Below, one piece after another: positions 36,280 through 45,307 of a DNA stretch of 64,000 nucleotides. The DNA comes from HXMU1420-13 sp965229525 (GTDB lineage Bacteria; Bacteroidota; Rhodothermia; Balneolales; Balneolaceae): the NCBI GenBank assembly GCA_965229525.1, contig OZ245886.1, positions 1,736,001 to 1,800,000 on the forward strand, in the 5' to 3' direction. How positions within the stretch are numbered: the first letter of the stretch is position 1; each line of letters begins with the position of its first letter. A program made the translations under genes and the position numbers. A model generated the notes under the pieces. The model saw only the letters and a list, made by a program, of their open reading frames with translations. It did not search any database and was not told where the DNA came from.

Positions 36280-37659
36280 ATGAGTAGCACAAAAATTCCA
36301 ATTTTTGAAAAAGTAGGGTACAGTGCCGGTGATGCCGCTTCGAATCTGTTTTTTCAAACATTCATCGTGTATCTGCTTTTCTTTTATACCGATGTGTTTG
36401 GAATTTCAGCTGCTGCAGCGGGTACCATGTTTCTTGTAACACGAATTTTTGACGCGGTTAATGACCCAATAATGGGGATGATTGCAGACCGGACACAAAC
36501 TAAATACGGTAAGTTTCGCCCGTATCTACTATGGTTAGCAATTCCATTCGGTGTTTTAGGGTTTTTTATGTTTATGACACCTGATTTTGGGTCGTCCGGA
36601 AAAATTGTTTACGCCTATATCACATATACCTTAATGATGATAATGTATACGGCTATAAACGTACCATATTCTGCCTTGATGGGGGTGATCACCTCAAATT
36701 CAGAAGAACGAACCATAGTCTCTTCCTATCGATTTGTAGCAGCTTATATTGGTTTGTTAATTGTAACAGGATTCACGGAATCATTGGTAGAGTTTTTTGG
36801 AAACGGGGATCGCCAGGTTGGTTGGATGTGGACCATGGGCTTGTATGGGGCAATTGCAGCAGGCTTATTCATTTTCACATTCTTTAGTACCAAAGAACGT
36901 GTGGCTCCGCCAAAAAATCAGGAGATAAATTTTAAAGCAGATGGAAAAGACCTTTTCAAAAACCTTCCATGGGTATTAATTGCTGTAGCAACCGTGTTTC
37001 AACTTACATTTTTGGTAATCCGCGGAAGTACGTTTGCCTATTACGTAAGTTACTATTTAGGTGATCATTCCATTTCATTTTTAGGATCAGAATTTGCGTT
37101 AAGTACTTCAACATTTCTAACATCCGGCGCATTAGCAACATTAGTAGGTGCTATTTCTACCAAATATGTTATAAGGTTATTTGATAAAAAAAGAACCTAT
37201 GGCTGGTTTCTAGGATTGGGTTCGATGATAAGCCTGGTGTATTTTGTACTGCCACCCGATCAAATTGAGCTTATATATATTGCAAATATAATTGTTGGTT
37301 ATTTATTAGGTCCAGTTGCCGTACTTCAATGGGCTATGTATACCGACACCGCCGATTATGGTGAATGGAAGTTTGGTCGTAGAGCAACGGGATTGATAAT
37401 GGCTGCCTCCCTTTTTGCATTAAAATTAGGAGTTGCACTCGGAGGTGCAATTACTGGATGGGTACTGAGTGGGTATGGATTTGAACCAAATGCAATCCAA
37501 ACAGAAGAGACTTTATTGGGAATCAGGCTGCTTGTTAGTCTAATTCCAGGGATTTTCGGGGTGTTGGCATTTATTGTGATGCTATTTTATCCACTTACGA
37601 ATAGTAAGATGATTGAAATTGAAAGAGAACTTGAACAAAGAAGAGCACTTACCCAATAA
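36280..37659 (+). CDS. GPH-family glycoside/pentoside cation symporter
   Basis: 459 residues with about twelve membrane segments. The MelB/GPH signature begins KVGYSAGDAASNLFFQTF, with YTDVFGIS, FDAVNDPIMGMIADRT and KYGKFRPYLLW. The C-terminal half contains TADYGEWKFGRRATGLIMA. These carriers import glycosides or pentosides with Na+ or H+. Position between GH3 and xylanase genes points to xylose or short xylo-oligosaccharides, which would feed the cytoplasmic GH3 enzyme. Confidence 0.94.
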   Translation: MSSTKIPIFEKVGYSAGDAASNLFFQTFIVYLLFFYTDVFGISAAAAGTMFLVTRIFDAVNDPIMGMIADRTQTKYGKFRPYLLWLAIPFGVLGFFMFMTPDFGSSGKIVYAYITYTLMMIMYTAINVPYSALMGVITSNSEERTIVSSYRFVAAYIGLLIVTGFTESLVEFFGNGDRQVGWMWTMGLYGAIAAGLFIFTFFSTKERVAPPKNQEINFKADGKDLFKNLPWVLIAVATVFQLTFLVIRGSTFAYYVSYYLGDHSISFLGSEFALSTSTFLTSGALATLVGAISTKYVIRLFDKKRTYGWFLGLGSMISLVYFVLPPDQIELIYIANIIVGYLLGPVAVLQWAMYTDTADYGEWKFGRRATGLIMAASLFALKLGVALGGAITGWVLSGYGFEPNAIQTEETLLGIRLLVSLIPGIFGVLAFIVMLFYPLTNSKMIEIERELEQRRALTQ

Positions 37660-37671
37660 AAGAGGTTTTTA

Positions 37672-39468
37672 ATGAGAATAATTATTGCATTCCTATTAGT
37701 TGTTTTAATTAGCAATACTTCAGCAGCACAAGATCGTGTAATAATCAATCTGAACGGCAGTTTCGAGGAAACAGAATTATCAAGTCAGGCAGATACCTTA
37801 AACATTCAAGGATGGACAATTGAAACTGCTCAATCGGCATCCGCTGATTTTGCCATCGTTTCTGATACTGTAAAAGATGGTTCAAGAGCATTAAGAATTG
37901 ATGTAAATAGCCTGGGTACCAATGCTTGGGATATCCAGGTAATCAATGAACTATTTCCCGTTGAACCCGGCATACTGTACAATTTTGATATTTGGGCCAG
38001 AGCAAATGGTACAGGCACAATCAATTTTACCGCTGGAAATCCATCATTTAATGAATTTGGTAGAATAAACAACGCTACGATTACTGAAGAATGGCAAGAA
38101 TTTTCGTTTAGCTTTTCCGTAGGTGCAAATGATTCACAAGGTAGAACACCTTTGCATTTCAACCTTTCTGGTAATGAAGGTCTTAGTTTTTGGATTGATA
38201 GTTTGAGGGTTAGCTATGAATCTGCTGAACCAGAATTTGAGCCAATTGCCCGAGATAAACCTAAGTTTCTCGGAAATGTATATTCCAACTTACAAATCGT
38301 CAGATTTAATGAATATTGGAATCAGGTTACTCCAGAAAATGCCGGAAAATGGGGGTCTGTAGAAAGTTCAAGAGACCAGATGAATTGGGCAGAACTTGAT
38401 GCAGCTTATGCGTTAGCGAAATCAAATGGATTTCCTTTTCGATTCCATGTTTTGGTTTGGGGCAATCAGCAACCAACCTGGATGAAATCATTATCCGAAG
38501 AAGAACAGCTAGCAGAACTAGAAGAATGGATGATGGCTGTCGCCGAGCGGTACCCTGATATCGATTATTTAGAAGTTGTAAATGAGCCTTTGCATGATCC
38601 GCCAATTGATGATCCAAATGATGCTAATAGTGGTGGTTATTACGAAGCATTAGGTGGTGCAGGAACTACTGGTTGGGACTGGGTAATTACAGCTTTCGAG
38701 ATGGCAAATGAAATATTTGCAGACTCCATAAAATTGATGATCAATGATTTCAATTTATTAGGTAACACAACGAATGCTCAGACTTATTTGGAGATCGTGG
38801 AATTACTTATAGATCGAAACTTAATCGATGTAATTGGTGCTCAGGGGCATCATTTTTCCACTAAATATGCAAATTCATCTACAATCACGTATACATTAGA
38901 CTTATTTGCCGAAACTGGCTTCCCGATTATGGTTACAGAATTGGATATAAACGGCCCGCCAAATAACGCATCAGAAACCACTCAGTTAAATGAGTATAAA
39001 CGTGTTTTTCCTCTAATTTGGGAGCATGAATCTGTACTAGGTGTTACTCTTTGGGGTTGGAGGCCAGGAATGTGGGTTTCCGACGCTATTCTAATAGGTG
39101 CTAATGGAGAGGAAAGGTTGTCGTTAGAATGGTTGAGAGAATATGTTGAGCAAACTGAAGTGTCTGTAGTTTCGAATAATTTTGATTCAGAAATGGCTAC
39201 ACCACAGGGCATAAATTTACTTCAAAACTATCCTAATCCTTTTAATCCAACTACCACAATCAATTATACATTGTCATCAAATAGTCAGGTTAGTTTGAAA
39301 GTATTCGATCTCACCGGTCGTGAGATAGCAAGTTTAATAAATGAATTGCAAACAGCTGGTTCATATACCATAAATTTTGATGCAACCAACCTTTCGAGTG
39401 GAATTTATCTATATGAACTTCGAGCAAATGGATATCATGAAATAAAGAAAATGACTCTCATTAAATAA
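37672..39468 (+). CDS. Secreted GH10 xylanase with CBM4/9-like and type IX sorting domains
   Basis: 598 residues. Signal peptide to about residue 19 (NTSAAQ). Residues ~25-180 are a CBM4/9-type jelly roll (LNGSFEE, GWTIETA, EPGILYNFDIWAR). The GH10 barrel follows, with Glu305 (EVVNEPLHD) and Glu423 (MVTELDING) as catalytic pair and VLVWGNQQPTWM in the cleft. The final ~80 residues are a type IX secretion sorting domain (NLLQNYPNPFNPTTTINY to SGIYLYELRANG). It would be released or attached at the surface to open polymeric xylan. Last enzyme gene of the operon, 12 bp after the transporter. Confidence 0.94.
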   Translation: MRIIIAFLLVVLISNTSAAQDRVIINLNGSFEETELSSQADTLNIQGWTIETAQSASADFAIVSDTVKDGSRALRIDVNSLGTNAWDIQVINELFPVEPGILYNFDIWARANGTGTINFTAGNPSFNEFGRINNATITEEWQEFSFSFSVGANDSQGRTPLHFNLSGNEGLSFWIDSLRVSYESAEPEFEPIARDKPKFLGNVYSNLQIVRFNEYWNQVTPENAGKWGSVESSRDQMNWAELDAAYALAKSNGFPFRFHVLVWGNQQPTWMKSLSEEEQLAELEEWMMAVAERYPDIDYLEVVNEPLHDPPIDDPNDANSGGYYEALGGAGTTGWDWVITAFEMANEIFADSIKLMINDFNLLGNTTNAQTYLEIVELLIDRNLIDVIGAQGHHFSTKYANSSTITYTLDLFAETGFPIMVTELDINGPPNNASETTQLNEYKRVFPLIWEHESVLGVTLWGWRPGMWVSDAILIGANGEERLSLEWLREYVEQTEVSVVSNNFDSEMATPQGINLLQNYPNPFNPTTTINYTLSSNSQVSLKVFDLTGREIASLINELQTAGSYTINFDATNLSSGIYLYELRANGYHEIKKMTLIK

Positions 39469-39557
39469 GAAGTGAAGTTCAGACAATTATTGAAGGGTAA
39501 CGTTAGGCCTATGATCAGTATTCCGGCATAATTTTAATAAAAAACCCAAAACTAGGA

Positions 39558-40592
39558 ATGAGCATAAAGACTAGCATTTTTGGAATAATGCCCGATGGTA
39601 CGCCAGTACTTGGTTTCGATTTAAAAAATGAAAACGGAGTAGAAGTAAGGATTATCGAATATGGTGCTACTGTAACGTCAATTTTAACACCGGATATAAA
39701 TGGGAATGTTGCAGATGTTGTGCTTGGCTTTAACAGTCTAGATAAATATTTAGCATGCAGTTTTTATTTTGGATCAACAATTGGTAGATATAGTAATAGA
39801 ATCGCAGATTCTAAATTTAAAGTTGATGGCGTTACCTATCAGCTCTCTACGAATGATGGATCCAATCATTTACATGGAGGTAAAGTAGGTTTTGATAAAG
39901 TACTATGGAAAGGAGAGAGCAAAAGTGACAATTCTGTTGAATTCACCTATCAAAGTGCAGATGGAGAAATGGGGTATCCCGGAAACCTTGATGTACAAGT
40001 GGTTTTTACTTTGTCTGGAAATAATGAATTGATCATAGATTATCATGCAATCACGGATAAAACTACTCATGTAAATCTTACAAATCACAGCTATTTTAAT
40101 TTAGCTGGGGATCACAACACGTTGATCTTAGACCATAAATTGAAGATCAATGCTGAAAACTACATGCCAGTAAATATTGATCAAATTCCTTTTGGACAGA
40201 CGATTCCTGTTACGGGCACTCCATTTGATTTTACGAGTGCAATTGAAATTGGGTCACGAATAGCTAATGTACAAGGTGGGTATGATCACAATTTTATTTT
40301 AAACATCTCTGATAATGAAATTACGTTAGTCGCAACCTTATTAGACCCACTAACTAAAAGATTATTAGAGGTGTACACAAAAGAACCGGGATTACAATTG
40401 TATTCGGGCAATTTTCTAGATGGCACAATTTCTGATGATTCTGGAAGACCTATTAAACAGTTTGGTGCTTTATGTCTTGAAACTCAACACTTTCCTAATT
40501 CCCCAAATGAACCAGGTTTTCCCTCTACCTTATTACGGCCAGGCGAAAAGTACGAAACGACAACGATTTATAAGTTTCTTGTATCGGAATAG
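39558..40592 (+). CDS. galM: Aldose 1-epimerase
   Basis: 344 residues. Motifs: VVLGFNSLDKYL, GRYSNRIADSKF, NDGSNHLHGGKVGFD, THVNLTNHSYFNL (His and Asn in the cleft), and QTQHFPNSPNEP-like ETQHFPNSPNEPGFPS with the catalytic Glu. It interconverts alpha and beta anomers of sugars, so it can supply the right xylose anomer to XylA. It lies 89 bp after the secreted xylanase and probably belongs to the same locus. Confidence 0.96.
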   Translation: MSIKTSIFGIMPDGTPVLGFDLKNENGVEVRIIEYGATVTSILTPDINGNVADVVLGFNSLDKYLACSFYFGSTIGRYSNRIADSKFKVDGVTYQLSTNDGSNHLHGGKVGFDKVLWKGESKSDNSVEFTYQSADGEMGYPGNLDVQVVFTLSGNNELIIDYHAITDKTTHVNLTNHSYFNLAGDHNTLILDHKLKINAENYMPVNIDQIPFGQTIPVTGTPFDFTSAIEIGSRIANVQGGYDHNFILNISDNEITLVATLLDPLTKRLLEVYTKEPGLQLYSGNFLDGTISDDSGRPIKQFGALCLETQHFPNSPNEPGFPSTLLRPGEKYETTTIYKFLVSE

Positions 40593-40743
40593 TAAGTAAA
40601 TAAGTCATTTATTCTTGTTCAATTGAAGGGTTCTACTAGTGAAATTGTTGTCGATTTAATAGAAAAGCGCTTACACTTCATTTTGTGATAAAGTGCCTGT
40701 ACTACAGTTGTTTATAACTAAAAATTCACTGACTTTTGTGGTC

Positions 40744-41403
40744 ATGTCAGCCCATAGAATTGAGCATATCAATAAAGCATTATCGTCATCATTAATTGAC
40801 GCACGACTCGCGTATATTTTGAATAAGTTTCAGGATAAAGCGCTGGTTACAACATCATTTGGAGCCACTTCGGCCTTATTACTTCATTTCCTAAGTCGCG
40901 TTCGCCCTGGCTTTCCAGTTCATTTCATCGATACCGGATATTTATTCGAAGAAACTGTTGCTTATAAAGATGAACTTACGCGTTTGCTTGATCTCAATAT
41001 TATCACACATCGACCAGATGTTGCTGCACAGGAAGCTACCAGAATTGCCAAACTTTGGGAATCGGACCCAGATGCTTGTTGCGGCGTAAATAAAATCGCC
41101 CCACTTGAAAAAGTGAAAAGTTATCATGAAGTGTGGATTTCAGGTCTCATTGGATATCAAAATGGATATCGCTCAGGGTTGGATATCCTCCAAAGTAGAA
41201 GTGATATTTATAGATTTTATCCTCTAATTGATTGGACTCAAGCTCAAGTAGACGACTACTTTGATTATTTTGGGCTGCCTAAACACCCGTTACAAAAATT
41301 AGGCTTTTCTTCGCTTGGATGTACCCATTGTACAAAACAAGGGATAGGTAGAGATGGGCGTTGGACCGGAACCGGAAAGACTGAGTGTGGGCTACACACT
41401 TAA
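40744..41403 (+). CDS. cysH: Assimilatory APS/PAPS reductase with 4Fe-4S motif
   Basis: 219 residues from ATG 40744; a GTG 51 bp upstream gives an unconserved extension. Substrate loop TTSFGATSALLLH and FIDTGYLFEET. Cys112-Cys113 (DACCGVNK) and Cys193-x-x-Cys196 (GCTHC) form the iron-sulfur motif of the APS-reducing type, and Cys215 in ECGLHT is the catalytic cysteine. It reduces APS (or PAPS) to sulfite. No other sulfate-assimilation genes are in the window. The end overlaps cutA by 12 bp, convergently. Confidence 0.94.
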   Translation: MSAHRIEHINKALSSSLIDARLAYILNKFQDKALVTTSFGATSALLLHFLSRVRPGFPVHFIDTGYLFEETVAYKDELTRLLDLNIITHRPDVAAQEATRIAKLWESDPDACCGVNKIAPLEKVKSYHEVWISGLIGYQNGYRSGLDILQSRSDIYRFYPLIDWTQAQVDDYFDYFGLPKHPLQKLGFSSLGCTHCTKQGIGRDGRWTGTGKTECGLHT

Positions 41404-41733
41404 TTCGCCTTTAGATTCCTGAATCAGCCAATTTAGGTACTCTTTGTTTCCTTCATTTTCTGTTAGTGTGATAGACACAACGCAAGGGCAATCATACGAA
41501 TGCAACTGATTTACTCTATTAGTGAGTTCTTTCATTTTGCTGTAATGAGTTTTTGCGATCAGAATACATTCTTGGTCTGTAACAACTTTTCCTTCCCACC
41601 GATAAATGGATTCCATGCCATCAATAATATTGATACAGGCTGCTAATTCTGATTCGATTAACTCGATCCCAATTTTTCGAGCTTCTTCCTTATTTGATGT
41701 AGTTATATAAACCAGACGAAGATTGTTATACAT
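41392..41733 (-). CDS. cutA: Divalent-cation tolerance protein CutA
   Basis: 113 residues, the usual size of this trimeric protein. Typical motifs: VYITTSNKEEARKI, LAACINII, SIYRWEGKV, ECILIAKTH and YDCPCVVSI, then YLNWLIQES. The physiological role is unclear (copper tolerance in E. coli). Overlaps cysH by 12 bp on the opposite strand. Confidence 0.95.
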   Translation of the reverse strand: MYNNLRLVYITTSNKEEARKIGIELIESELAACINIIDGMESIYRWEGKVVTDQECILIAKTHYSKMKELTNRVNQLHSYDCPCVVSITLTENEGNKEYLNWLIQESKGELSV

Positions 41734-41826
41734 AGTGTTGAAGAGTGAGACTTTGAATAGTTTTGTAAATATGAAATTGACGAATTTTCACATGTCTTAA
41801 TAGTGGATTTTATTTTACAATCACCC

Positions 41827-41834
41827 TATCTTTG
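41827..41834 (+). promoter_or_regulatory. Candidate -7 element for tRNA-Leu / tig
   Basis: TATCTTTG matches the Bacteroidota -7 form TAnnTTTG and ends 15 bp before the tRNA. No TTTG is visible at the expected -33 distance, so the call rests on one element. Confidence 0.4.
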
Positions 41835-41849
41835 CGAGCTCTGAATTTT

Positions 41850-41933
41850 GCGAGAGTGGTGGAATTGGTAGACACGCTAGATTTAGGATCTAGTGCTTTA
41901 ACCGGCGTGGGGGTTCGAGTCCCCCCTCTCGTA
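41850..41933 (+). tRNA. tRNA-Leu (anticodon UAG)
   Basis: Acceptor stem GCGAGAG pairs with CTCTCGT (G-U at the first pair), discriminator A at 41933. Anticodon stem CTAGA/TCTAG encloses loop TTTAGGA with anticodon TAG at 41884-41886. The long variable arm (TGCTTTAACCGGCGT region) and T arm GGGGG-TTCGAGT-CCCCC identify a class II leucine tRNA. CCA is not encoded. It precedes tig by 59 bp. Confidence 0.96.
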
Positions 41934-41992
41934 CTTTCCTACCTAACTATCCTGTTTATTTTATTGAATTCACATTTAAAAGCGGAGAATAC

Positions 41993-43288
41993 GTGAACAT
42001 TTCTGTAAAAGACCTTACTTCTGTTGATAAGGAAGTAACTTTAAAAGCGACCCGAGAAGACCTTCAGCCAAAATTTGATAAGGCGTTCAAAAAGTATCAA
42101 AACCAAATTTCGATGCCTGGATTTCGTCCAGGACGAGTGCCTTTAGGAATTGTAAAGAAGAGATTCGGTAACGACATCGAAATTGAAGAAATCAACAAGT
42201 ACGTTCAAGAAGTATTTGAAAGAGATATCATGGAAGAGCATAACCCTGTGGGTGAAGCTCAGATGTTAGATTTCCAGTGGGAAAATGATGAACTAGAAGT
42301 TGTTTTTAAAATTGGTGCAAAACCAGAATTCGAATTGACGGATATCTCAAAAGTGAAAGTGAACAAAATGGTTCACGATGTAACGGATGATGAAGTTCAG
42401 GAAGAAGTTGATCGCAGCTTGGAGCGCGACGGAAACTGGGAAGACGTCGATACCAAGATAGATAAGAACTCAAAAGTTATTGCAGATGTAGTTTCGTTAG
42501 ATGATGATGGTAATGTTGTTGATTCTGAAGCCGACAACGACCAGACTATTGATATGCGTCAGGATGCTGCAAAGGATTTTCTTAAAGCACTAAAGGGTAA
42601 AAAGGCTGGCGATGTTGTTGATATGAAAATTGAGGAAGATGGTGAGAAGGATCACTTCAGAGTTACAGTAAAGAATGTTCAGAAGCTTCATTTAGCCGAG
42701 ATGAATGAGGATTTCATCAAGAAAAACAGCAACAATGAAGCTACTAACGAAGATGAGTTTAGAAGCTATTTGAAAAGCAAAATGCAGGAATATTACGACC
42801 AAAGTGCAAATGACTTGTTCAGAAATGAGGTTGTTACTGCATTAGTAGATGCGCACGACTTTGATGTTCCAGAAGCATTTGTAGAGCAAGTGAAAAGTGG
42901 ATATGTAAATCAACTTTCACAGCAAATGGGTGGGAACCTACCTGAAACCTTCGACGAAGCAAACTACCGTGCTGAGATGACCGAACAGGCTACTCGCGAA
43001 GCAAAGTGGTATTTCATAAGCCAAAATCTACAAGAAACATTTGAAGATATCGAAATAAAACCCGAAGATATCGACGAGTTTCTTGCTCTAGAAGCGGCTC
43101 GTTTTGGCGCAACTGCTGATCAATTGAAAGGTTATTACGCTCAGAATCCAAGCATGCTTGAATCCTTAAGAAGTAGTATTAGAGAAAATAAGGTGTTCGA
43201 TAAGCTTCAGGATGAGGTAAAAATCCAAGAATTGGGCAAAGACGCATACCGCAAAGAGCAAGAAAAAAAGTCTAAAGCCAAGAAATAA
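41993..43288 (+). CDS. tig: Trigger factor
   Basis: 431 residues from a GTG start. The ribosome-binding loop is GFRPGRVP (about residues 43-50). A FKBP-like domain covers ~150-235, and the C-terminal helical arms follow; the C terminus is Lys-rich. It is the ribosome-bound chaperone for nascent chains. tig-clpP-clpX in one strand with 14 and 18 bp gaps is the classical order and indicates one operon. Confidence 0.96.
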   Translation: MNISVKDLTSVDKEVTLKATREDLQPKFDKAFKKYQNQISMPGFRPGRVPLGIVKKRFGNDIEIEEINKYVQEVFERDIMEEHNPVGEAQMLDFQWENDELEVVFKIGAKPEFELTDISKVKVNKMVHDVTDDEVQEEVDRSLERDGNWEDVDTKIDKNSKVIADVVSLDDDGNVVDSEADNDQTIDMRQDAAKDFLKALKGKKAGDVVDMKIEEDGEKDHFRVTVKNVQKLHLAEMNEDFIKKNSNNEATNEDEFRSYLKSKMQEYYDQSANDLFRNEVVTALVDAHDFDVPEAFVEQVKSGYVNQLSQQMGGNLPETFDEANYRAEMTEQATREAKWYFISQNLQETFEDIEIKPEDIDEFLALEAARFGATADQLKGYYAQNPSMLESLRSSIRENKVFDKLQDEVKIQELGKDAYRKEQEKKSKAKK

Positions 43289-43302
43289 TTACATTAAGCA
43301 CT

Positions 43303-43950
43303 ATGATTAAGCAACCATTATTCGAACAACCAATTTTTGAGAGTCATCAACAGATAGAGAGTAACCTTGTTCCTATGGTTATCGAAACCACGAGCAGAGG
43401 TGAGCGTGCCTACGATATTTATTCGCGTCTGTTAAAAGATCGCATCATCATTTTAGGAAGCCCAATCAATGATGTGGTTGCTAGTTCAATTGTAGCTCAG
43501 ATGCTTTTTCTCGAATCAGAAGACCCTGAAAAAGACATCAACTTATACATTAACAGCCCAGGTGGTGTTGTTTCTGCCGGCTTAGCAATCTACGATACCA
43601 TGCAGCACATTAAGTGCGATGTCGCGACTACTTGTATGGGTATGGCCGCAAGTATGGGTGCAGTTCTATTAACTGCAGGTACTGCTGGAAAGAGAAGCTG
43701 TTTACCACATGCACGTGTTATGATTCACCAACCATTAGGTGGAGTTCAAGGTCAGGCAAGTGATATTGAAATTGAAGCACAGGAAATTATCCGAATTAAG
43801 AAAGAATTGAGTCAAATTATTGGCGATCACGCCGGTAAGACACTTGAAGAAATCATTCGTGATTCTGACCGAAATAATTGGATGTCGGCTGATGAAGCAA
43901 AAAATTACGGATTAGTTGATAATGTGATAAGTCGTGCCGATACTAAATAG
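43303..43950 (+). CDS. clpP: ATP-dependent Clp protease proteolytic subunit
   Basis: 215 residues. Ser117 (CMGMAASMGAVLL) and His142 (VMIHQPLGG) are in place. The third triad position, Asp in the E. coli segment ERDTERDRFLS, aligns with Asn191 here (RDSDRNNWMS; codon AAT). Otherwise the protein is normal: RIIILGSPI, INSPGGVVSAGLAIYDTM, and the C-terminal YGLVD. It forms the tetradecameric chamber used by ClpX, encoded next. Confidence 0.97.
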   Translation: MIKQPLFEQPIFESHQQIESNLVPMVIETTSRGERAYDIYSRLLKDRIIILGSPINDVVASSIVAQMLFLESEDPEKDINLYINSPGGVVSAGLAIYDTMQHIKCDVATTCMGMAASMGAVLLTAGTAGKRSCLPHARVMIHQPLGGVQGQASDIEIEAQEIIRIKKELSQIIGDHAGKTLEEIIRDSDRNNWMSADEAKNYGLVDNVISRADTK

Positions 43951-43968
43951 GATTTAAAACATTGAAGC

Positions 43969-45222
43969 ATGAGCGATCAGGACAAAAATAATGACATCGT
44001 AAATTGTAGCTTTTGTGGGCGTTCTAGCCTTGAAGTAAATAGTATGGTTGCAGGGCCGGGTGTCTATGTTTGTGATCGTTGTGTAGAGGATGCTTCAAGT
44101 ATTATTAAAAGTGATCTCGCTTCGCTCGCACGAAGACGCGAAAAAAGCTATAAGCCACTTTTAAAACCTATTGAGATCAAAGCAAAGCTCGATGAATATG
44201 TGATTGGGCAAGAGTATGCAAAGAAAACCCTTTCTGTTGCTGTTTATAATCATTACAAGAGAATAAGCAGTGACAGTCTCGAAATGGATGATACCATGAT
44301 CGAGAAAAGTAATATTGCATTGCTTGGACCAACAGGTTCTGGAAAGACTCTTCTTGCACGTACGTTGGCGAAAGTAATTGATGTGCCATTCACAATAGCC
44401 GATGCTACTGTTCTAACCGAAGCCGGTTATGTTGGAGAAGACGTAGAAAGTATTTTAAGTAACCTACTTCAAGCAGCTGACTACGATGTTGAGCGAGCTA
44501 AAAGAGGTATTGTTTACATTGATGAAGTTGATAAAGTAGCCCGAAAAAGTGATAATCCTTCTATAACACGTGATGTAAGTGGTGAAGGTGTTCAACAAGC
44601 GCTACTTAAAATACTGGAAGGTACAGTTGCAAATATTCCTCCAAAAGGTGGAAGAAAGCATCCAGAGCAGAGTTTTATCCAACTAGATACTTCAAATATC
44701 CTATTTATTTGTGGTGGTGCATTTGCCGGTCTGGAAGAAATCATCTCTCGTAGGCTATCAACAAGTGCGATGGGGTTCCATACGCTTGATCAGGTTAAAT
44801 TCGATAAAGAGGATCCTGAAATTTTCACGTATGTGGAACCAGAAGACCTCCAAAGTTTTGGGCTGATCCCTGAATTAATTGGTCGATTACCGGTTATTTG
44901 TGGTTTACATGAGCTTTCTGATGAAGCAATGTTAGACATTCTTCAAACGCCGAAAAATGCGATCACAAAGCAGTATAAAAAGCTCTTTAAGATGGAAAAT
45001 GTTGATCTTGATTTCGAAGACGATGCATTAATTGCCATTGTGCAAAAAGCAAAGGTTAGAAAGACTGGAGCACGAGGACTGCGATCAATTATGGAAGCCG
45101 CAATGCTGGATATTATGTTTACACTACCATCTATGAAAAATGTAGCTCGTTGTACTATTACAAAAGATACCATCGATAAAAAGGCCCCGCCTGTTTACGA
45201 AAAACAGAAAGCTACCGGCTAA
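43969..45222 (+). CDS. clpX: Clp protease ATPase ClpX
   Basis: 417 residues. Zinc-binding domain with Cys13, Cys16, Cys35, Cys38. AAA+ module: Walker A GPTGSGKT (120-127), pore loop GYVGED, Walker B IVYIDEVDK, and sensor segment ARGLRSIMEAAMLDIMF. It unfolds tagged proteins and feeds ClpP. The operon ends at the terminator at 45230. Confidence 0.98.
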   Translation: MSDQDKNNDIVNCSFCGRSSLEVNSMVAGPGVYVCDRCVEDASSIIKSDLASLARRREKSYKPLLKPIEIKAKLDEYVIGQEYAKKTLSVAVYNHYKRISSDSLEMDDTMIEKSNIALLGPTGSGKTLLARTLAKVIDVPFTIADATVLTEAGYVGEDVESILSNLLQAADYDVERAKRGIVYIDEVDKVARKSDNPSITRDVSGEGVQQALLKILEGTVANIPPKGGRKHPEQSFIQLDTSNILFICGGAFAGLEEIISRRLSTSAMGFHTLDQVKFDKEDPEIFTYVEPEDLQSFGLIPELIGRLPVICGLHELSDEAMLDILQTPKNAITKQYKKLFKMENVDLDFEDDALIAIVQKAKVRKTGARGLRSIMEAAMLDIMFTLPSMKNVARCTITKDTIDKKAPPVYEKQKATG

Positions 45223-45229
45223 AGAAATT

Positions 45230-45264
45230 AACCCCACACATAATTTATGTATGGGGTTTTTTAT
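45230..45264 (+). terminator. Intrinsic terminator after clpX
   Basis: AACCCCA...CATA pairs with TATG...TGGGGTT around a short AT-rich loop, followed by TTTTTT. It closes the tig-clpP-clpX operon. Confidence 0.88.
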
Positions 45265-45307
45265 TTAGGGGAAGTGAACATCTTGCCTATATTCTCACAA
45301 AAACAAG

